Source: Cydia pomonella (taxonomy: Eukaryota; Arthropoda; Insecta; Lepidoptera; Tortricidae). Taken from it: 64,000 nt of DNA. The notes beneath the pieces are model-generated. The model saw only the letters and a program-made list of their open reading frames with translations. It was not told where the DNA came from and did not search any database. Below, piece after piece: positions 22,001 to 31,319 of this stretch. The stretch's first letter is position 1. Each line of letters begins with the position of its first letter. The DNA lies in contig NC_084717.1 in NCBI RefSeq assembly GCF_033807575.1, positions 2,853,692-2,917,691 on the forward strand. Direction: 5' to 3'. Position numbers and translations under genes: made by a program.

Positions 22001-23146
22001 ACCATATATTTTTACCGCGGTTGTACTAAGGGAATGCCTATCTATTCCTAATATTTTTAAGTACCTTTCTGGCAAAACATTTACCTCAGCTCCCGTGTCC
22101 AGTTCAAACATAATATTCTTATTGTTAATGGATACAGTTACAGACCACTCATTATCATTATTAAATTTATTATTTACCTCATCGGTGGATTCCCCTCTTA
22201 TTTCATACACGCGACACATTCTCGAGTAGTGATTTCGTCCATGGCACCTGTCACACAGCTGACCAAATGCTGGACACTGGAATCTTTTATGTGTAGACCC
22301 ACATCTCGAACAGCTATGGCCGCCAGTCCTGTTGGTTTGTGACGACCGCTGCCAATTGCCGCGCGCCGCTGGCAGGTTGTCGTGCCCGGGAGCTGCGTGT
22401 GCCTGTCCGGGGCGCCCTCCGCGCCACGATCCACGGCGGCGGCGCCCGCGATTGTTCGCGCTGACCGCATGCACCGCCTTATCCTCTGTATCCTCATGTT
22501 CTTGTCTATAACAACAGCTCGGTTGACCTTGACGTTCCATCGCTATTTTTTGCTTAGTTTTGATTTCATGCACATGATGTTCCACATTGTCCTGCTTTAT
22601 GTGACCAGCTTGAGCACGGGATATTTCGGCTAGCCTACATATTTCTATAGCTTTTTGCAGCGTCAAGTCACTTTCTCGTAGAAGTCGTTCCCGCAAGCTT
22701 GTCTCCTGAATACCGCATATTAACCGATCCCTCACGAGGTCACTGCACAGATCTTTAAACTCACACTTTGCCGCCATCACATTTAATTCAAAGACATACT
22801 GTTCAATAGATTCGAACTCCTGCTGGTTCCGTGTGAAGAATTTGTGTCTCTCTACGGCGAGGTTCTTTTTGGGTTCAAAAAATTCGTCAAACTTCTTTAA
22901 CAACTCATCTACAGTTTTTGACTCTTCGCTAAACTGGTCATATACCTCGCGGCACTTATCACCTATTATATGCAGTAAAATGTTAATTTGAACCTTTTGT
23001 GGTTTTTTCGCGATTTCACAAGCTTCGTAATAAATTAAAAAGGCTTTTTTCCATTTATCCCATTCTTTGCATAAATTTCCCGAAGTAACGTTCACTAAAT
23101 TGTTCTCAAATTTGAACGGTAATGGCGGATGCAGCACTGACTCCAT
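19049..23146 (-). CDS. Gag-Pol polyprotein of a Mag-type Gypsy element
   Basis: A single uninterrupted 1365-residue frame makes the capsid and all enzymes needed for reverse transcription and integration. In order: Gag/capsid about 1-200; a basic Arg/Gly stretch at 231-245; two zinc knuckles at 279-291 and 298-311; aspartic protease with DTG at 350-352; reverse transcriptase about 480-690 with FIDD at 628-631; RNase H about 770-890 with Asp777 and Asp840; integrase zinc finger His999, His1002, Cys1032, Cys1035; integrase catalytic Asp1063, Asp1116, Glu1152; then a basic C-terminus. Gag and Pol need no frameshift. The usual ADxLSR motif at the RNase H end reads ANALSR (884-889), replacing a conserved Asp by Asn. 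The first ATG lies 135 bp inside the right LTR and is the natural start. Confidence 0.93.
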   Translation of the reverse strand: MESVLHPPLPFKFENNLVNVTSGNLCKEWDKWKKAFLIYYEACEIAKKPQKVQINILLHIIGDKCREVYDQFSEESKTVDELLKKFDEFFEPKKNLAVERHKFFTRNQQEFESIEQYVFELNVMAAKCEFKDLCSDLVRDRLICGIQETSLRERLLRESDLTLQKAIEICRLAEISRAQAGHIKQDNVEHHVHEIKTKQKIAMERQGQPSCCYRQEHEDTEDKAVHAVSANNRGRRRRGSWRGGRPGQAHAAPGHDNLPAARGNWQRSSQTNRTGGHSCSRCGSTHKRFQCPAFGQLCDRCHGRNHYSRMCRVYEIRGESTDEVNNKFNNDNEWSVTVSINNKNIMFELDTGAEVNVLPERYLKILGIDRHSLSTTAVKIYGYSQDLIPIAGKCNLKVVYKNNTYILEFIVAELKSSPIIGRYSCREMCLVQRVHELSIGRSNNATSVLDEYPDVFDGMGCLPGEYKIQLQDHAQPVIHAPRKLPIVLVEQVKNKLKEMQDQGIIAKVEGPTDWVNSMTVVKKPNGDLRICLDPKDLNKVIKREHFKLPTLDEITSSLAGAKYFSTLDAKQGFWQVKLSQASSDLCTFNSAFGRYKFLRMPYGISSASEIFHRKLYEHFDDIEGVKLFIDDLLIYADTKALHDIRLRKVLQRCREINIKLNKEKCKIGLSEIKYLGHKITQHGVSPDDSRTSAIMNMPTPASVKDLERFLGLITYVGNFIPNLSEKTYVLRELLKKDVHWHWEPRHDNCFNALKKCLCSPPVLQYYDVKKPVTISVDASKNGLGGCLLQNGLPVCYVSKSLTKTEQAYAQIEKELYACVFACEKFYTYIYGKNDVTIETDHKPLVSIIKKPLVNTPARLQRMLLRLQPYTFNLIYKPGRYLYIANALSRAVQAGAGGDDNTRASDLDVRAQVCAISASNPLTDTHFLQIQKCTQDDAELKELTKTIKRGWPDHKKDVSDTLKPYYAYQNELSVAYGIVWRGDRVVIPKCMRSEMMKRAHSSHLGIEKCKLRARDIMFWPHMNSQLQDYLSHCQACLTFRKQNVKQTLMQHEPPNRAWLKLGIDIFHFNGKSYLIVIDYYSKFVEVVKVKSICSGVVIKKLKEIFRRQGIPEVIISDNGPEFASSEFKTFSKEWFFQHVTSSPHYHQSNGQVERAVQIIKKMLKKTTFNQSDFNIALLEYLNTPLDNNLPSPAELLNNRKLRSFLPCSPRLLAPKIPRNVEQYLKLRQSKQKHYYDKGAKHLREFQVGDKVKVRINNEWQNGTVHGIVGPRSYLIKMMSGRILRRNRRQLIADSPQRSDQPAICTYDDINITVPCASQPTISSRGLSPNREQMNSANNTNYYVTRFGRMVRPPDRWTYPVPEPRRN

Positions 23147-23263
23147 TGTGGCGATAAACGATCCTCACTTTCACAATACTTATTTATTAATAACGACACA
23201 CAAGTTTACTTATAACCGAACAGAGTTTTTACACTTTATCTATAATTTTACATTATATAAGTC

Positions 23264-23281
23264 TTTTTTCCGGCTGCGCCA
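23264..23281 (-). promoter_or_regulatory. Primer-binding site
   Basis: Directly inside the right LTR the minus strand reads TGGCGCAGCCGG. TGG matches the CCA end of a tRNA. The following bases resemble the complement of insect tRNA-Ser with one mismatch, as I recall it for related Gypsy elements. Confidence 0.7.
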
Positions 23282-23403
23282 TGTAAAGTGTTATGAATTG
23301 TATAATGAAACCACCATAGCTGAGTATAGACTGATTTATTATTTTCTCGCATGCCGCTGCAACCTACCCTACATCTTAATCTACCCACATATAAATACTG
23401 ACA
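23282..23403 (-). repeat. 5' LTR
   Basis: Identical over 122 bp to the LTR at 18468-18589. On the minus strand it starts TGTCAG and ends TTTACA and is followed at once by the primer-binding site. Confidence 0.9.
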
Positions 23404-23470
23404 GGCAGTCCTCAACTGTGTGTTTCTTCGGAAAATTCTTGCCTGTACTAAAAGGCCAGTAATGCACTTA
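23404..23470. repeat. Target duplication and host minisatellite, right part
   Basis: GGCAG (23404-23408) repeats the left flank. The rest, with TTCTTGCCTGTACTAAAAGG, completes the second 74-bp unit and starts a third (CACTTACA at 23465). Confidence 0.85.
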
Positions 23471-23604
23471 CAATCGCGCTGGTGTTGTTGGTGTCCATGG
23501 GTGACGCTAATCGCTTACCACCAGGCTATTCGTCCGCTCGTTTACTTCCTATATCTTAACAAAATTCAAAATGATCAATCAAAATAAAACGACGTTTAAT
23601 AATC

Positions 23605-23795
23605 GTGGTTGTAAATCGGGGAACTCGTGAAGAAAGGCCAGGTCAAGAGCACCCTAAACCGGCGAGCGTGTATGAGGAATGTCATGAAAGTGAAGGAAGG
23701 GAAAGAGTTAGGTATGTCAGGAGCGTGGAAAGTGGAAATCCGTGGTTTCTGCCTACCCCTCCGGGAAATAAGCGTGATTATATGTATGTATGTAA
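23605..23795 (+). pseudogene. RTE-like LINE tail, copy 1
   Basis: This is the 3' end of the same family as 25132-25607. AAGAAAGGCCAGGTCAAGAG, AGCACCCTAAACCG and CTACCCCTCCGGGAAATA are shared, and both end in GCGTGATTATATGTATGTATG. Only the last coding stretch and the (ATGT)n tail remain. Confidence 0.75.
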
Positions 23796-23852
23796 ACTCC
23801 ATAGTCAACAATCTCACGTGCTTGACAATCGTGGTTTACTACTATGGAAGGT

Positions 23853-24100
23853 GGAGGTAAGGAATACAATCTCCATAGGCAGAACTGTTGCAAGTGTCCA
23901 GCTGTCAGCTATAAATAATAGTTCCAAATCTCTCCAGGGTAGCGCTAGAGTAGCCAAGAACCTAGGCGTTATTAACGGAGTGCAGTACGCTGTCTATGAT
24001 TTGAATTTTTTCTTCAAATATTCTAGGTGTTGTAGCACCACCTATTCAAGGTCTTTTGACAGTCACTTTTTAGTACACGGAGATTGTATTCCTTACCTCC
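23853..24100. mobile_element. MITE with perfect 22-bp terminal inverted repeats
   Basis: GGAGGTAAGGAATACAATCT plus CC at 23853-23874 is exactly complementary to 24079-24100. The 248-bp interior is non-coding. Perfect ends suggest a fairly young insertion. Confidence 0.9.
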
Positions 24101-24954
24101 TTTCATATTTACAAATTGAATGAATTTTTAGTAGTTAATGGTCAATTCTAATTAACGTTCAGCCAATTCATTACTAGAGGGCTCATGGCTCATTAGCCAA
24201 TTCTGTGACAAATTAATAGAGTTACGAACAAGAAGCATTGAAAACACAATTTGGCTTCCGACTACTAATAATTATTCAGTCAATCACCATATTGATTGCT
24301 CCGATTAGCCCGTTAACTATCAATGGCATCAAATAAGCCTCTAATTGCTTGTAAAGATAAACCTTATTACACAGATAATATATTTTTAGAACGATGCTTA
24401 GGATTTTATGTGTAGGTTTGCCTGAAGTTGAAAAGAACTATCCATATAAATTGGCCCGTTTCCCATATCTTTTGAGTGATTTTGTTGTTTTTCTTTTCAT
24501 TCAGCACGTTGCAGCAATTATGTCAGGATAACACTCATGAATCGCACTTTCATGAGTGTATTATATCCATTATAAACAATCGGATTTAATATAGTCATAA
24601 ATGCATAACGGTTTCTAAATACTTTATTTGGAGTTGTTGCGACCTTTAAACAAAACCGGCCAAATGCGAGTCGGACTCGCGTTTCGAGGGTTCCGTATAT
24701 CACACAATATTTTTAACAATGTTGTTTTTGACTTCTTTGAAACTTCTTGAAAAACCAAAATGAGTCGGATCGGATCAAAAACCATCAGATGTAACGGAAA
24801 GACTTATAACGCGGTGGCTTATATCTCTGCTATTTAAAAAGATACCTATATGCATAGTTTTATATACATGTTTAGGAAAGAAGCCATTACTTGGAATTGA
24901 AGAAGACAAGTGGAAATGTCAAATGTAAAGTAAACCTTAATTTTGTTTAATTAC
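24101..24954. other. Non-coding, with a short GGTTCCG-element fragment
   Basis: AAACCGGCCAAATGCGAGTC, GGACTCGCG and GAGGGTTCCGTA at about 24651-24700 mark the start of a repeat related to those at 57727 and 59739. Nothing else is supported. Confidence 0.55.
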
Positions 24955-25131
24955 TTATTTGAGTCTCAGGTCTTGAAAAAAGTATCCCACCTGTAAAGGT
25001 ACCGCGTAAAAATTGGCTTTAGGTTCCCTTAACTTTGCGATGTCCACAGGAAAGACGCGAACGAGTCCGAACACCTTATGAAAAAGATCACTTCTGTGGA
25101 CAATACAATGAAGGGTACATAGATATCCCGT
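24955..25131. repeat. Tandem duplication, left copy
   Basis: TTATTTGAGTCTCAGGTCTT, CCTGTAAAGGTACCGCGTAA and GGTTCCCTTAACTTTGC are repeated in order from 25625. Without the LINE that separates them, the copies would lie about 182 bp apart, so the duplication is older than the LINE. Confidence 0.75.
25120..25131. repeat. Target site duplication TAGATATCCCGT, left
   Basis: The 12 bases recur exactly at 25608-25619, bracketing the LINE fragment. Confidence 0.8.
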
Positions 25132-25607
25132 AGCGAAGGTTGGGTATGGCAGAAGAGGCAAGAGGTATCAGAGTCAAGTCAATGCAGTGGAAATGAGAGC
25201 GTTGAGAAGTGTGTGTGGTGTGAAATTATAAGATAGAATTAAGAACAGTGTGATAAGGCAAAAGTATAGACTGAACGAAGATGTAGTGACAAAAGTTGAA
25301 AAAGGTATGTTGAGATGGTTTGGACACGTGGAAAGAATGAGTGAAAGAAGGTTAACAAAGAGAGTGTATAAGGGAGAAGTAGAAGAGGGAGGGAAGGGGT
25401 AGACCTCGGCGGACTTTCTCTGATCAAATCGGGGAAATCCTGAAGAAAGGCCAGGTCAAGAGCACCCTAAACCGACGAGCTTGTATGAGGAAAGTTATAA
25501 AAGTGAAGAAAGCGAGAGGTAAATATGTCAGGATCGTAGCAAGTGGAAATCCATGCTCTCTGCCTACCCCTCCGGGAAATAGGCGTGATTATATGTATGT
25601 ATGTGTG
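25132..25607 (+). mobile_element. 5'-truncated RTE-like LINE with target duplication
   Basis: The insertion runs from inside the reverse transcriptase C-terminal region to a (TATG)n tail. One frame carries QVNAVEMRALRSVCGVKL and, after a stop, KVEKGMLRWFGHVERMSERR, then a stop and loss of frame. Conserved Gly-His-Val-Glu-Arg and the final Trp/Pro-rich stretch fit RTE-like LINE ends. At least three in-frame stops show that it is inactive. The 12-bp TAGATATCCCGT duplications flank it exactly. Confidence 0.8.
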
Positions 25608-25745
25608 TAGATATCCCGTTTTTGTTATTTGAGTCTCAAGTACTAAAAAAATGATCCCGCCTGTAAAGGTGCCGTGTAAAAATTAGCTTCTTGGTTCCCT
25701 TAACTTTGCAACGTCTACAGCAATGATGCGAACGAGTTTGCTAAA
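25608..25745. repeat. Right target duplication and right tandem copy
   Basis: TAGATATCCCGT at 25608-25619 is followed from 25625 by the second copy of the sequence seen at 24955. Confidence 0.75.
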
Positions 25746-26094
25746 AAATGTGTATGACCCATTTTTATACCACTGTCGTATTGATGTCCTACAAAATATT
25801 GTCGAAAGCAGGTGTCAAAGTGAAAAAAAAACATTATTTTTGTTTTTTAATGTAAGTCTAACGTAAGGTCTTAAAATTCAATTCAATTCATTCATTGTGA
25901 CATCAGAATGATATCTAAAACATGTCTGTCGCGCGTGTATATCGCTCGCACTTGTGCGTACACGTCATGCGCAATCGAGACCTACCATCAGCCGTAAAAG
26001 TGCATGGCGACTTTATCAATGAATTCATTCATAATTTCACCATACAATTTCGCAGCCCACTGTACCTACGGGCGATCGACATGATTTAGATTTC
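25746..26094. other. Non-coding DNA
   Basis: Contains ATTCAATTCAATTCATTCAT and moderately CpG-rich sequence; no gene seen. Confidence 0.4.
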
Positions 26095-26850
26095 GTATAC
26101 TAAACGCTATTATAATAGCGTACTTTTCATATATGAGCTCCCAACTCAACTATAAGATTCATTTCGATAGTCTGTAGTCATATATGTAGTGTATATACAT
26201 CAGTCATATATGTAGTGTGATGAAATAAATACATTTTGTGTACAATGTTATTGTATCTTCTTTTTATTATATGCTGTTGTTAACATGTTTGATCTTGGTT
26301 GCATGACGCATTAGATTTCTGTAATGTCGTGTAAACATATTTTAAATAAATAAAATAAATAATTTTTTTTTAAATTGACCAATCACGTGTCGCCGCGCTG
26401 CTATAAAAAAGACTAAAGGGGCGCGGGGCGGGAGTCGCGCGTTTATGCATTTTGTACTACATTTTTGTCTCCACTTACCAATTTCACGTGCCGCCGCGCT
26501 CCTATAAAAAAGACTAAAGGGGCGCGGGGTGGGAGTCGCGCGTTTATGTATTTTGTACTACATTTTTGTCTCCACTTACCAATTTCACGTGCCGCCGCGC
26601 TCCTATAAAAAAGACTAAAGGGGCGCGGGGTGGGAGTCGCGCGTTTATGTATTTTGTACTACATTTTTGTCTCCTGAGATACTTACCAATTTTATATTAA
26701 TTATTTAGGTTTTATAGCAAAAAAAGTATTACTATAGATGACTCGTAGAAAAAGTATTATATACAATAGTGATATAATCAAGCTTTTCACAGTACTCGAC
26801 TGACAAACCCCTGTATTATATCAAGATTATATAAAATGCTATTTGATGTC
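26095..26850 (+). mobile_element. Interspersed element with expanded CACGTG/TATA core
   Basis: AACTCAACTATAAGATTCAT on the left, a GC-rich core, and TTATTTAGGTTTTATAGCAA on the right all recur in reverse at 56780-57190. This copy differs by an extra AT-rich block at about 26185-26370 and by threefold amplification of the core. No coding is seen. Confidence 0.75.
26378..26678 (+). repeat. Three tandem 99-101-bp units with E-box and TATA motifs
   Basis: Units start at 26378, 26477 and 26578. Each contains ACCAAT, CACGTG, CTATAAAAAAGAC, GGGGCGCGGGG and GTCGCGCGTTTATG. Units 2 and 3 are identical to each other or nearly so. The motif order CCAAT, E-box, TATA, GC box resembles a promoter, but whether it drives transcription is unknown. 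Confidence 0.9.
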
Positions 26851-28059
26851 ACAATGTAAATTTTAATTGGCGTCTTAGAGTTCATTTCATGTTTATTCTA
26901 ACCGCCTCAGAATCACTCAATTTACCTGTGATGTAAACGCGTGTTTGCGTATAGTCCCGCGGGTCCGTTAATAGTCGTATAACATTAATTGCCGCTATTA
27001 ATTAAGCAATAAGCCTGCGAGCTGCGAGATTGGATCCATTGCCAATTTGATGCGAGTCTCGGAAACGTGTTTAGGGAATCTATATTATAATTTGTGATCC
27101 CAAGGAAGATACACAAGGTATATTTTGTACTGAAGGACAAAGGCCTATTTTGTTCCCACGGGAGTTATGGATTGCGGAAAAAAGCTATAACTTCCTAGAG
27201 AATTATAGTTTTTTTTAATTGTCACTTATTCATACAAACCAAGTAGCATAAATGAGTTTTGCTTTCAGGGTGGCAGATACTTTTGTTGCGTTGTTTCAGC
27301 CGCTACTATTGATGCTGCCTGTTCTAGTATACATAATTATGCATGTATGTATACATACCTATGTATATGTGTTGCTGTAACTACGTCTGCAGTGTACACG
27401 TTTATCGCTTTATTGGAACTTGTCAATGCTCTTTCATTTACAAATGGAGCGTTCACGAGACAGCTTATAACAGCGCGGTCGCTTCACATTTACATATTTT
27501 TCACTTTTTACACTCGACGACACGGAAATTGTATATGCATTTTGTTACTATATTTATTGATTGGTGTATACAAATACACGAATTCAATGAATGTTTATAT
27601 TGATCTTCGGTTGTTTCATTCAACGGATTGGCTCGGTGGAGCTTGGATTATACACCAGTGATAGTTTTATGGTCTTGGACGATTTAACAACTGTAATTTT
27701 CTGTACAAAACAGTCCGCCAATTTTTGCGGGGGAGGGGCACGTCAAATTATTACAATTATTAATTATCAAACCCGGGACGGGACCTGAAATGTGCGGTAG
27801 ACTCCTGCAGCCAACCTGGCTTCACACGTATTGGCTTGCCTTTCCTTTAGGTCCGACCAGTGAGGTCGAGAGGGTGGCGCAGGTGCTGGGCATCCCTGCG
27901 TTTTCCTTAACTCCGTCCCAGGCGGTGCAATGTCTCTGGACATTGCACCATAGATCGTCTGAAATAGACGCTAAGGCCAGTAGTATTAATTATTAATTAA
28001 TATATATTACACTAAACTAAACTAACACCCCCTACTCCTACTCCTAGCTAACCCCTCAG
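26851..28059. other. Non-coding DNA
   Basis: ACTGAAGGACAAAGGCCTAT near 27130 recurs near 52505 in a similar context, a dispersed repeat. The open frames at 27343-27661 overlap each other in different frames and show no motif; I do not call them. Confidence 0.45.
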
Positions 28060-28179
28060 TCGAAAAGCTCGGCCAATGGTCATATGTATTGTATGGCTAT
28101 TTGTATGTAACGTACAAATAGCCATGTCAGATAAACGTCAATCCATACAATACATATGACCATTAGCCGAGCTTTTCGA
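28060..28179. mobile_element. Palindromic MITE, 120 bp
   Basis: TCGAAAAGCTCGGCCAATGG and the following ATGTATTGTATGG on the left are mirrored at the right end by CCATACAATACAT and GCCGAGCTTTTCGA. One arm has a single-base difference. A second small hairpin (CTATTTGTA with TACAAATAG) sits in the loop. Confidence 0.85.
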
Positions 28180-28884
28180 TCGTGGGATAAACTCTTAAAG
28201 TCTCCAGTTGTTAAATCCTCCAAGTTTATGGTGCTATTTTATTTATTCGAGGTATAGTTTAAATTTAAAATTACTTGTATTTGATTATGTTACACATTTT
28301 GACTCTAGGCGACGTCTACTTACTCGCAATTATACTAATATTTGAAGAAAGGGCGTTTTAGCACGAGGAATTTCGTACAATTACCCGCCTGTTCCTATCT
28401 CTATTACACGTGCATATTTCTCACTCGCTCGCACAGTGTCATTGACCGCCAGCATCGGACTGGATGTCTTTCGATACCTCCCGGGCGGGAGGTATGAGTG
28501 GCCGTGTCCGCCGCTAGGCTGCGACGGCTGTAGCGGGTCGCACCGACGTTACCCAACCGCAGGCATTAAGAGTGGGACAGAAATATAAACTGAAAGACCT
28601 TTGAGTGCGAAAGAATCAACTGATGCGCGCGGCTGCAGCCCAACCTTCACGCATTCCATGCGTTCCTCACGCGATAGACTTATAATAAAATTCCCATAAC
28701 CAAAAGTAACAAAGAGCAAATGCACCATCTTTTATTGAATTATCTGTATTATATATACTAGTCCAATATAGTCGAAGCCTTTGTGTGCTTTGAGCCTCCG
28801 CCAGCCCTGTACGGTGTTGTTTCAATAGCTAGCTTACCTAGAACGAGTCCAAAGCTGAATGTAACCAGTTTAGCCTTTCTCTTC
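28180..28884. other. Non-coding; GC-rich patch
   Basis: TACCTCCCGGGCGGGAGGTA at about 28475-28494 is a perfect palindrome in a CpG-rich patch. No gene supported. Confidence 0.4.
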
Positions 28885-29215
28885 TTTATTGTCGTAACCT
28901 CATGGCTGAGGGACGTGATGACTGTGGACACTGGACACTTGTCACCAGTGCTCTCCAAGCCGCTCTTTCTTGGGCCCGGTGTATGCTAGCCTATAATATA
29001 GCTTTTGTTACTGACATTATTCTGTCTGCCCAACGCGTGGCCATACGTCCATCCCTAGGCTTCCTTGCCACGCTGCCAGTGATCATGAGCTTCTTATGAC
29101 TATATAGTCCTGTTCTGCTTCGATGGCCGAAGAAACCAACTACGCGTTGGGTACAAAAAGTGACAGTCTCGATCCATGAGATCCGGATAATTCCTCGCCA
29201 AAAAATTTTAGCCAC
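28885..29215 (-). pseudogene. Possible RTE-like LINE tail
   Basis: The minus strand carries GSVARKPRDGRMATRWADRI followed by stops and, in other frames, Lys-rich residues. The Gly-x-x-Ala-Arg and Arg-Trp-Ala-Asp spacing resembles RTE-like LINE ends. The resemblance is weak. Confidence 0.4.
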
Positions 29216-29348
29216 TTACAAATCTAAACTTGCCAAGGTAAATGCAATCTTGACCTGTCAAAAAATTGTTGCTAAAATGGGCAGGATTACTTTTAAGAAG
29301 TTAGCTGCTACTGTAACGCCTGAGTGGAAGGCAAAACAAAGTGCGACT

Positions 29349-29890
29349 GTCATGGATCCCAGGGCACGTGGGATTCATAGGCAATGAAAATGCAGATGAA
29401 CTTGCCAGAGCCAGATCTGTAAGTATCCATATAGGTCCGGAACCATTCGTGGGGCTCTCACAGGGAACCATTATAACGGCTGTCAAAAATCACACTAAGA
29501 CAAGACACTAAAAATAATGGGACAGTCTGACGGGTCTAAAGCACTCAAAGCTCTTTATACAAGAAGTAGACTCCGGTTGGAGCAAAAAGCTATGACAACT
29601 TAGCAAGAGACAACTCCAAACTAATAACAGGGGTGTTTACGGGCCATTACGGGGTCAAAGGAGTTTTGGCCAGGATGGGACACTCCGACAACACCGATTG
29701 TCGAATGTGTGGCGAAGAGGAAGAGACAATAACACACCTAATTTCATGTTCACACGAATGTCACGCCCTCGCCAGACAAAGAATGAAGAACTTTGGAGCA
29801 GGCTATCTGGAACCAAAGGAATTCAAAGGCTACACATAAGCTGCATCATCAGGCACATGGAGGTGGTCAAAAAAGCGCTTGAGTAACTGA
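29349..29890 (+). pseudogene. LINE relic: RNase H end and C-terminal zinc knuckle
   Basis: One frame reads WIPGHVGFIGNENADELARA, the His/Asp end of a LINE-encoded RNase H. About 270 bp further, another frame reads TGHYGVKGVLARMGHSDN, then CRMC, EEEETITHLISC and HALARQR, the terminal Cys-x2-Cys/His-x4-Cys region of I/R1/Jockey-group elements. Stops and frame changes separate the two. An AT-rich 3' end was not clearly defined; the relic stops just before the MITE at 29967. Confidence 0.78.
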
Positions 29891-29966
29891 CGAATCTTTC
29901 CTTAGGGGGCAACTACACAAAAGATCCTTATGGGTCGAAGTGTAAGGGCCCCCGAAAATTAAAAGA

Positions 29967-30116
29967 TAAGGCCTGAGTGGACACTGGAGATGGACGTATA
30001 GCGGGGCGGGGCGTATGGCTTGCATGTCAAACTAATGCAAACGTTTACGAGCGGCCTGCGACGCCTCGCTGCCCGCCCCGCCGAACGCTCGACTTCGAGC
30101 GTCCACTTAGGCCTTA
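29967..30116. mobile_element. MITE with TAAGGCCT ends
   Basis: TAAGGCCTGAGTGGAC at the left is mirrored by GTCCACTTAGGCCTTA at the right with one mismatch. Length is 150 bp, with a CpG-rich interior. No coding. Confidence 0.85.
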
Positions 30117-31198
30117 CACTTACGGGTCTAGATGTAGTGTAGGGACGCCCGGCCGGTAACAGACAGGCTGTCGATCATGTGTCGCGTTCGTTTAGCCCAA
30201 TTCCGTGAATTTGGAGCTGCAGGTGACTGTCCCGGCAGCATTCCCACATCACTATTTTCCTTAAATCTTCTTGTTTTCCTGCAGAACAGAAGAACATCTT
30301 TGAGTTCCACGTCCTTTAGTTTGTTTCTTTTCAGTATGTCTGCGGGTCTAACAGTATTATTTACACTTCTATAACGGCTACCGTAGTTTCAAATCATATT
30401 GGAAATTTATCAGTAACATTAAACTGGTTAGCCCAAAGATCCGACTTGCCCGCACTCACTCAACCAACGGTAACGCAATGCTTGTTGACATGTAGAAACT
30501 TTCGACAAGTCTGTTTTGTTTACCTATTGTTAGAAATATCGTTTTGAATAATAACAATGGCCTCTGACGCACGGGTAAGTTCATTCGGTACGTAAATGTT
30601 AATTATTAGTCATTACTCGTTATGCTTCGATGCCTTTATTTTGATAGTAGGTATATTACTAGGTAGGTCGGGAAATGGGAATAAGCGGCCGAACGTGTTT
30701 TGAAAGAGCGAGCCAAGCAGGGTCGTATAGTAACATGAGTATCGCAATTCGTATTTCGATCGAAATATGTATTAGATTGCTTTTTTTTTGTATAATAATG
30801 CATTGGAATGTAGCATAAAACCATTCATTCATTTGAAATGTCAATGCATAGCGCGGTAAGAATCTATTGGAGATGCGTCTCATTAAAGCACTCGCCAATT
30901 TATTTAATCACGAGGTAAAGATAATTATTAAAGATAATATTTTGTTTGTTTGAAAAAAACTAGATAGTTATTCAAACACAGTGAATCCATTGTTACCCGC
31001 ACCAAATAAGTCTAATCATTATTTTTATGTTTTGGTTAATATGTATTTCCTGTTTTGTCTATGGTACCTACCAGCAAACACGGATACATAATTTGAACCC
31101 GCTCACACTTAATATAAACATACCCCGGGAGACGAGGGCAATTTAAGTTTGATAATAGTACAAAGGTAAGTTGAAAATCAAGCAGTTATGTCTTCATT
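30117..31198. other. Non-coding DNA
   Basis: No supported feature. Open frames on both strands overlap one another without motifs. Confidence 0.4.
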
Positions 31199-31319
31199 TA
31201 GCTTAGAAACAAATTAAAAGTAGAAAAATTCTCTTTTTTGTGTGGGCTAGCGATCGGTTGGTCGTGGGTTCTAGTCCCATCCAAGATAGTGAGTTCCACT
31301 TTTAATTTGTTTCTTGAAG
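31199..31319. repeat. Inverted repeat around a tRNA-like B-box
   Basis: GCTTAGAAACAAATTAAAAG near 31199 pairs with CTTTTAATTTGTTTC ahead of 31319. The loop holds TGGGTTCTAGTCCCA, a B-box-like word with a hairpin of its own. It directly precedes the SINE B head. Confidence 0.6.

Larger units (their letters stand above)
18468..23403 (-). mobile_element. Complete Mag-type Ty3/Gypsy LTR retrotransposon
   Basis: It is 4936 bp long on the minus strand, with identical 122-bp LTRs, GGCAG target duplications, a primer-binding site beside the right LTR, a polypurine tract beside the left LTR and one long gag-pol frame. Very short LTRs, a single fused frame and a Ser-tRNA-like primer site are features I associate with the Mag clade first known from silkworm. 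There is no env. Identical LTRs imply a very recent insertion. It landed in a pre-existing 73-74-bp tandem repeat. Confidence 0.9.

Noticed and set aside
22198..22633. Small proteins overlapping the Gag zinc-knuckle region
   Set aside because: They lie in other frames of the intact gag-pol gene and lack any motif.
23282..23470. Longer mosaic LTRs (about 190 bp) with unrelated left parts for the Gypsy element
   Set aside because: The extra sequence is a host tandem repeat found outside both ends. The polypurine tract, the primer site and the GGCAG duplication place the LTR at 122 bp.
26378..26678. CRISPR-like array
   Set aside because: The units are contiguous 99-101-bp tandem copies without unique spacers, in an animal genome.
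27343..27661. Two overlapping Cys/Tyr-rich open frames
   Set aside because: They overlap in different frames of AT-rich DNA, with no splice or family support.
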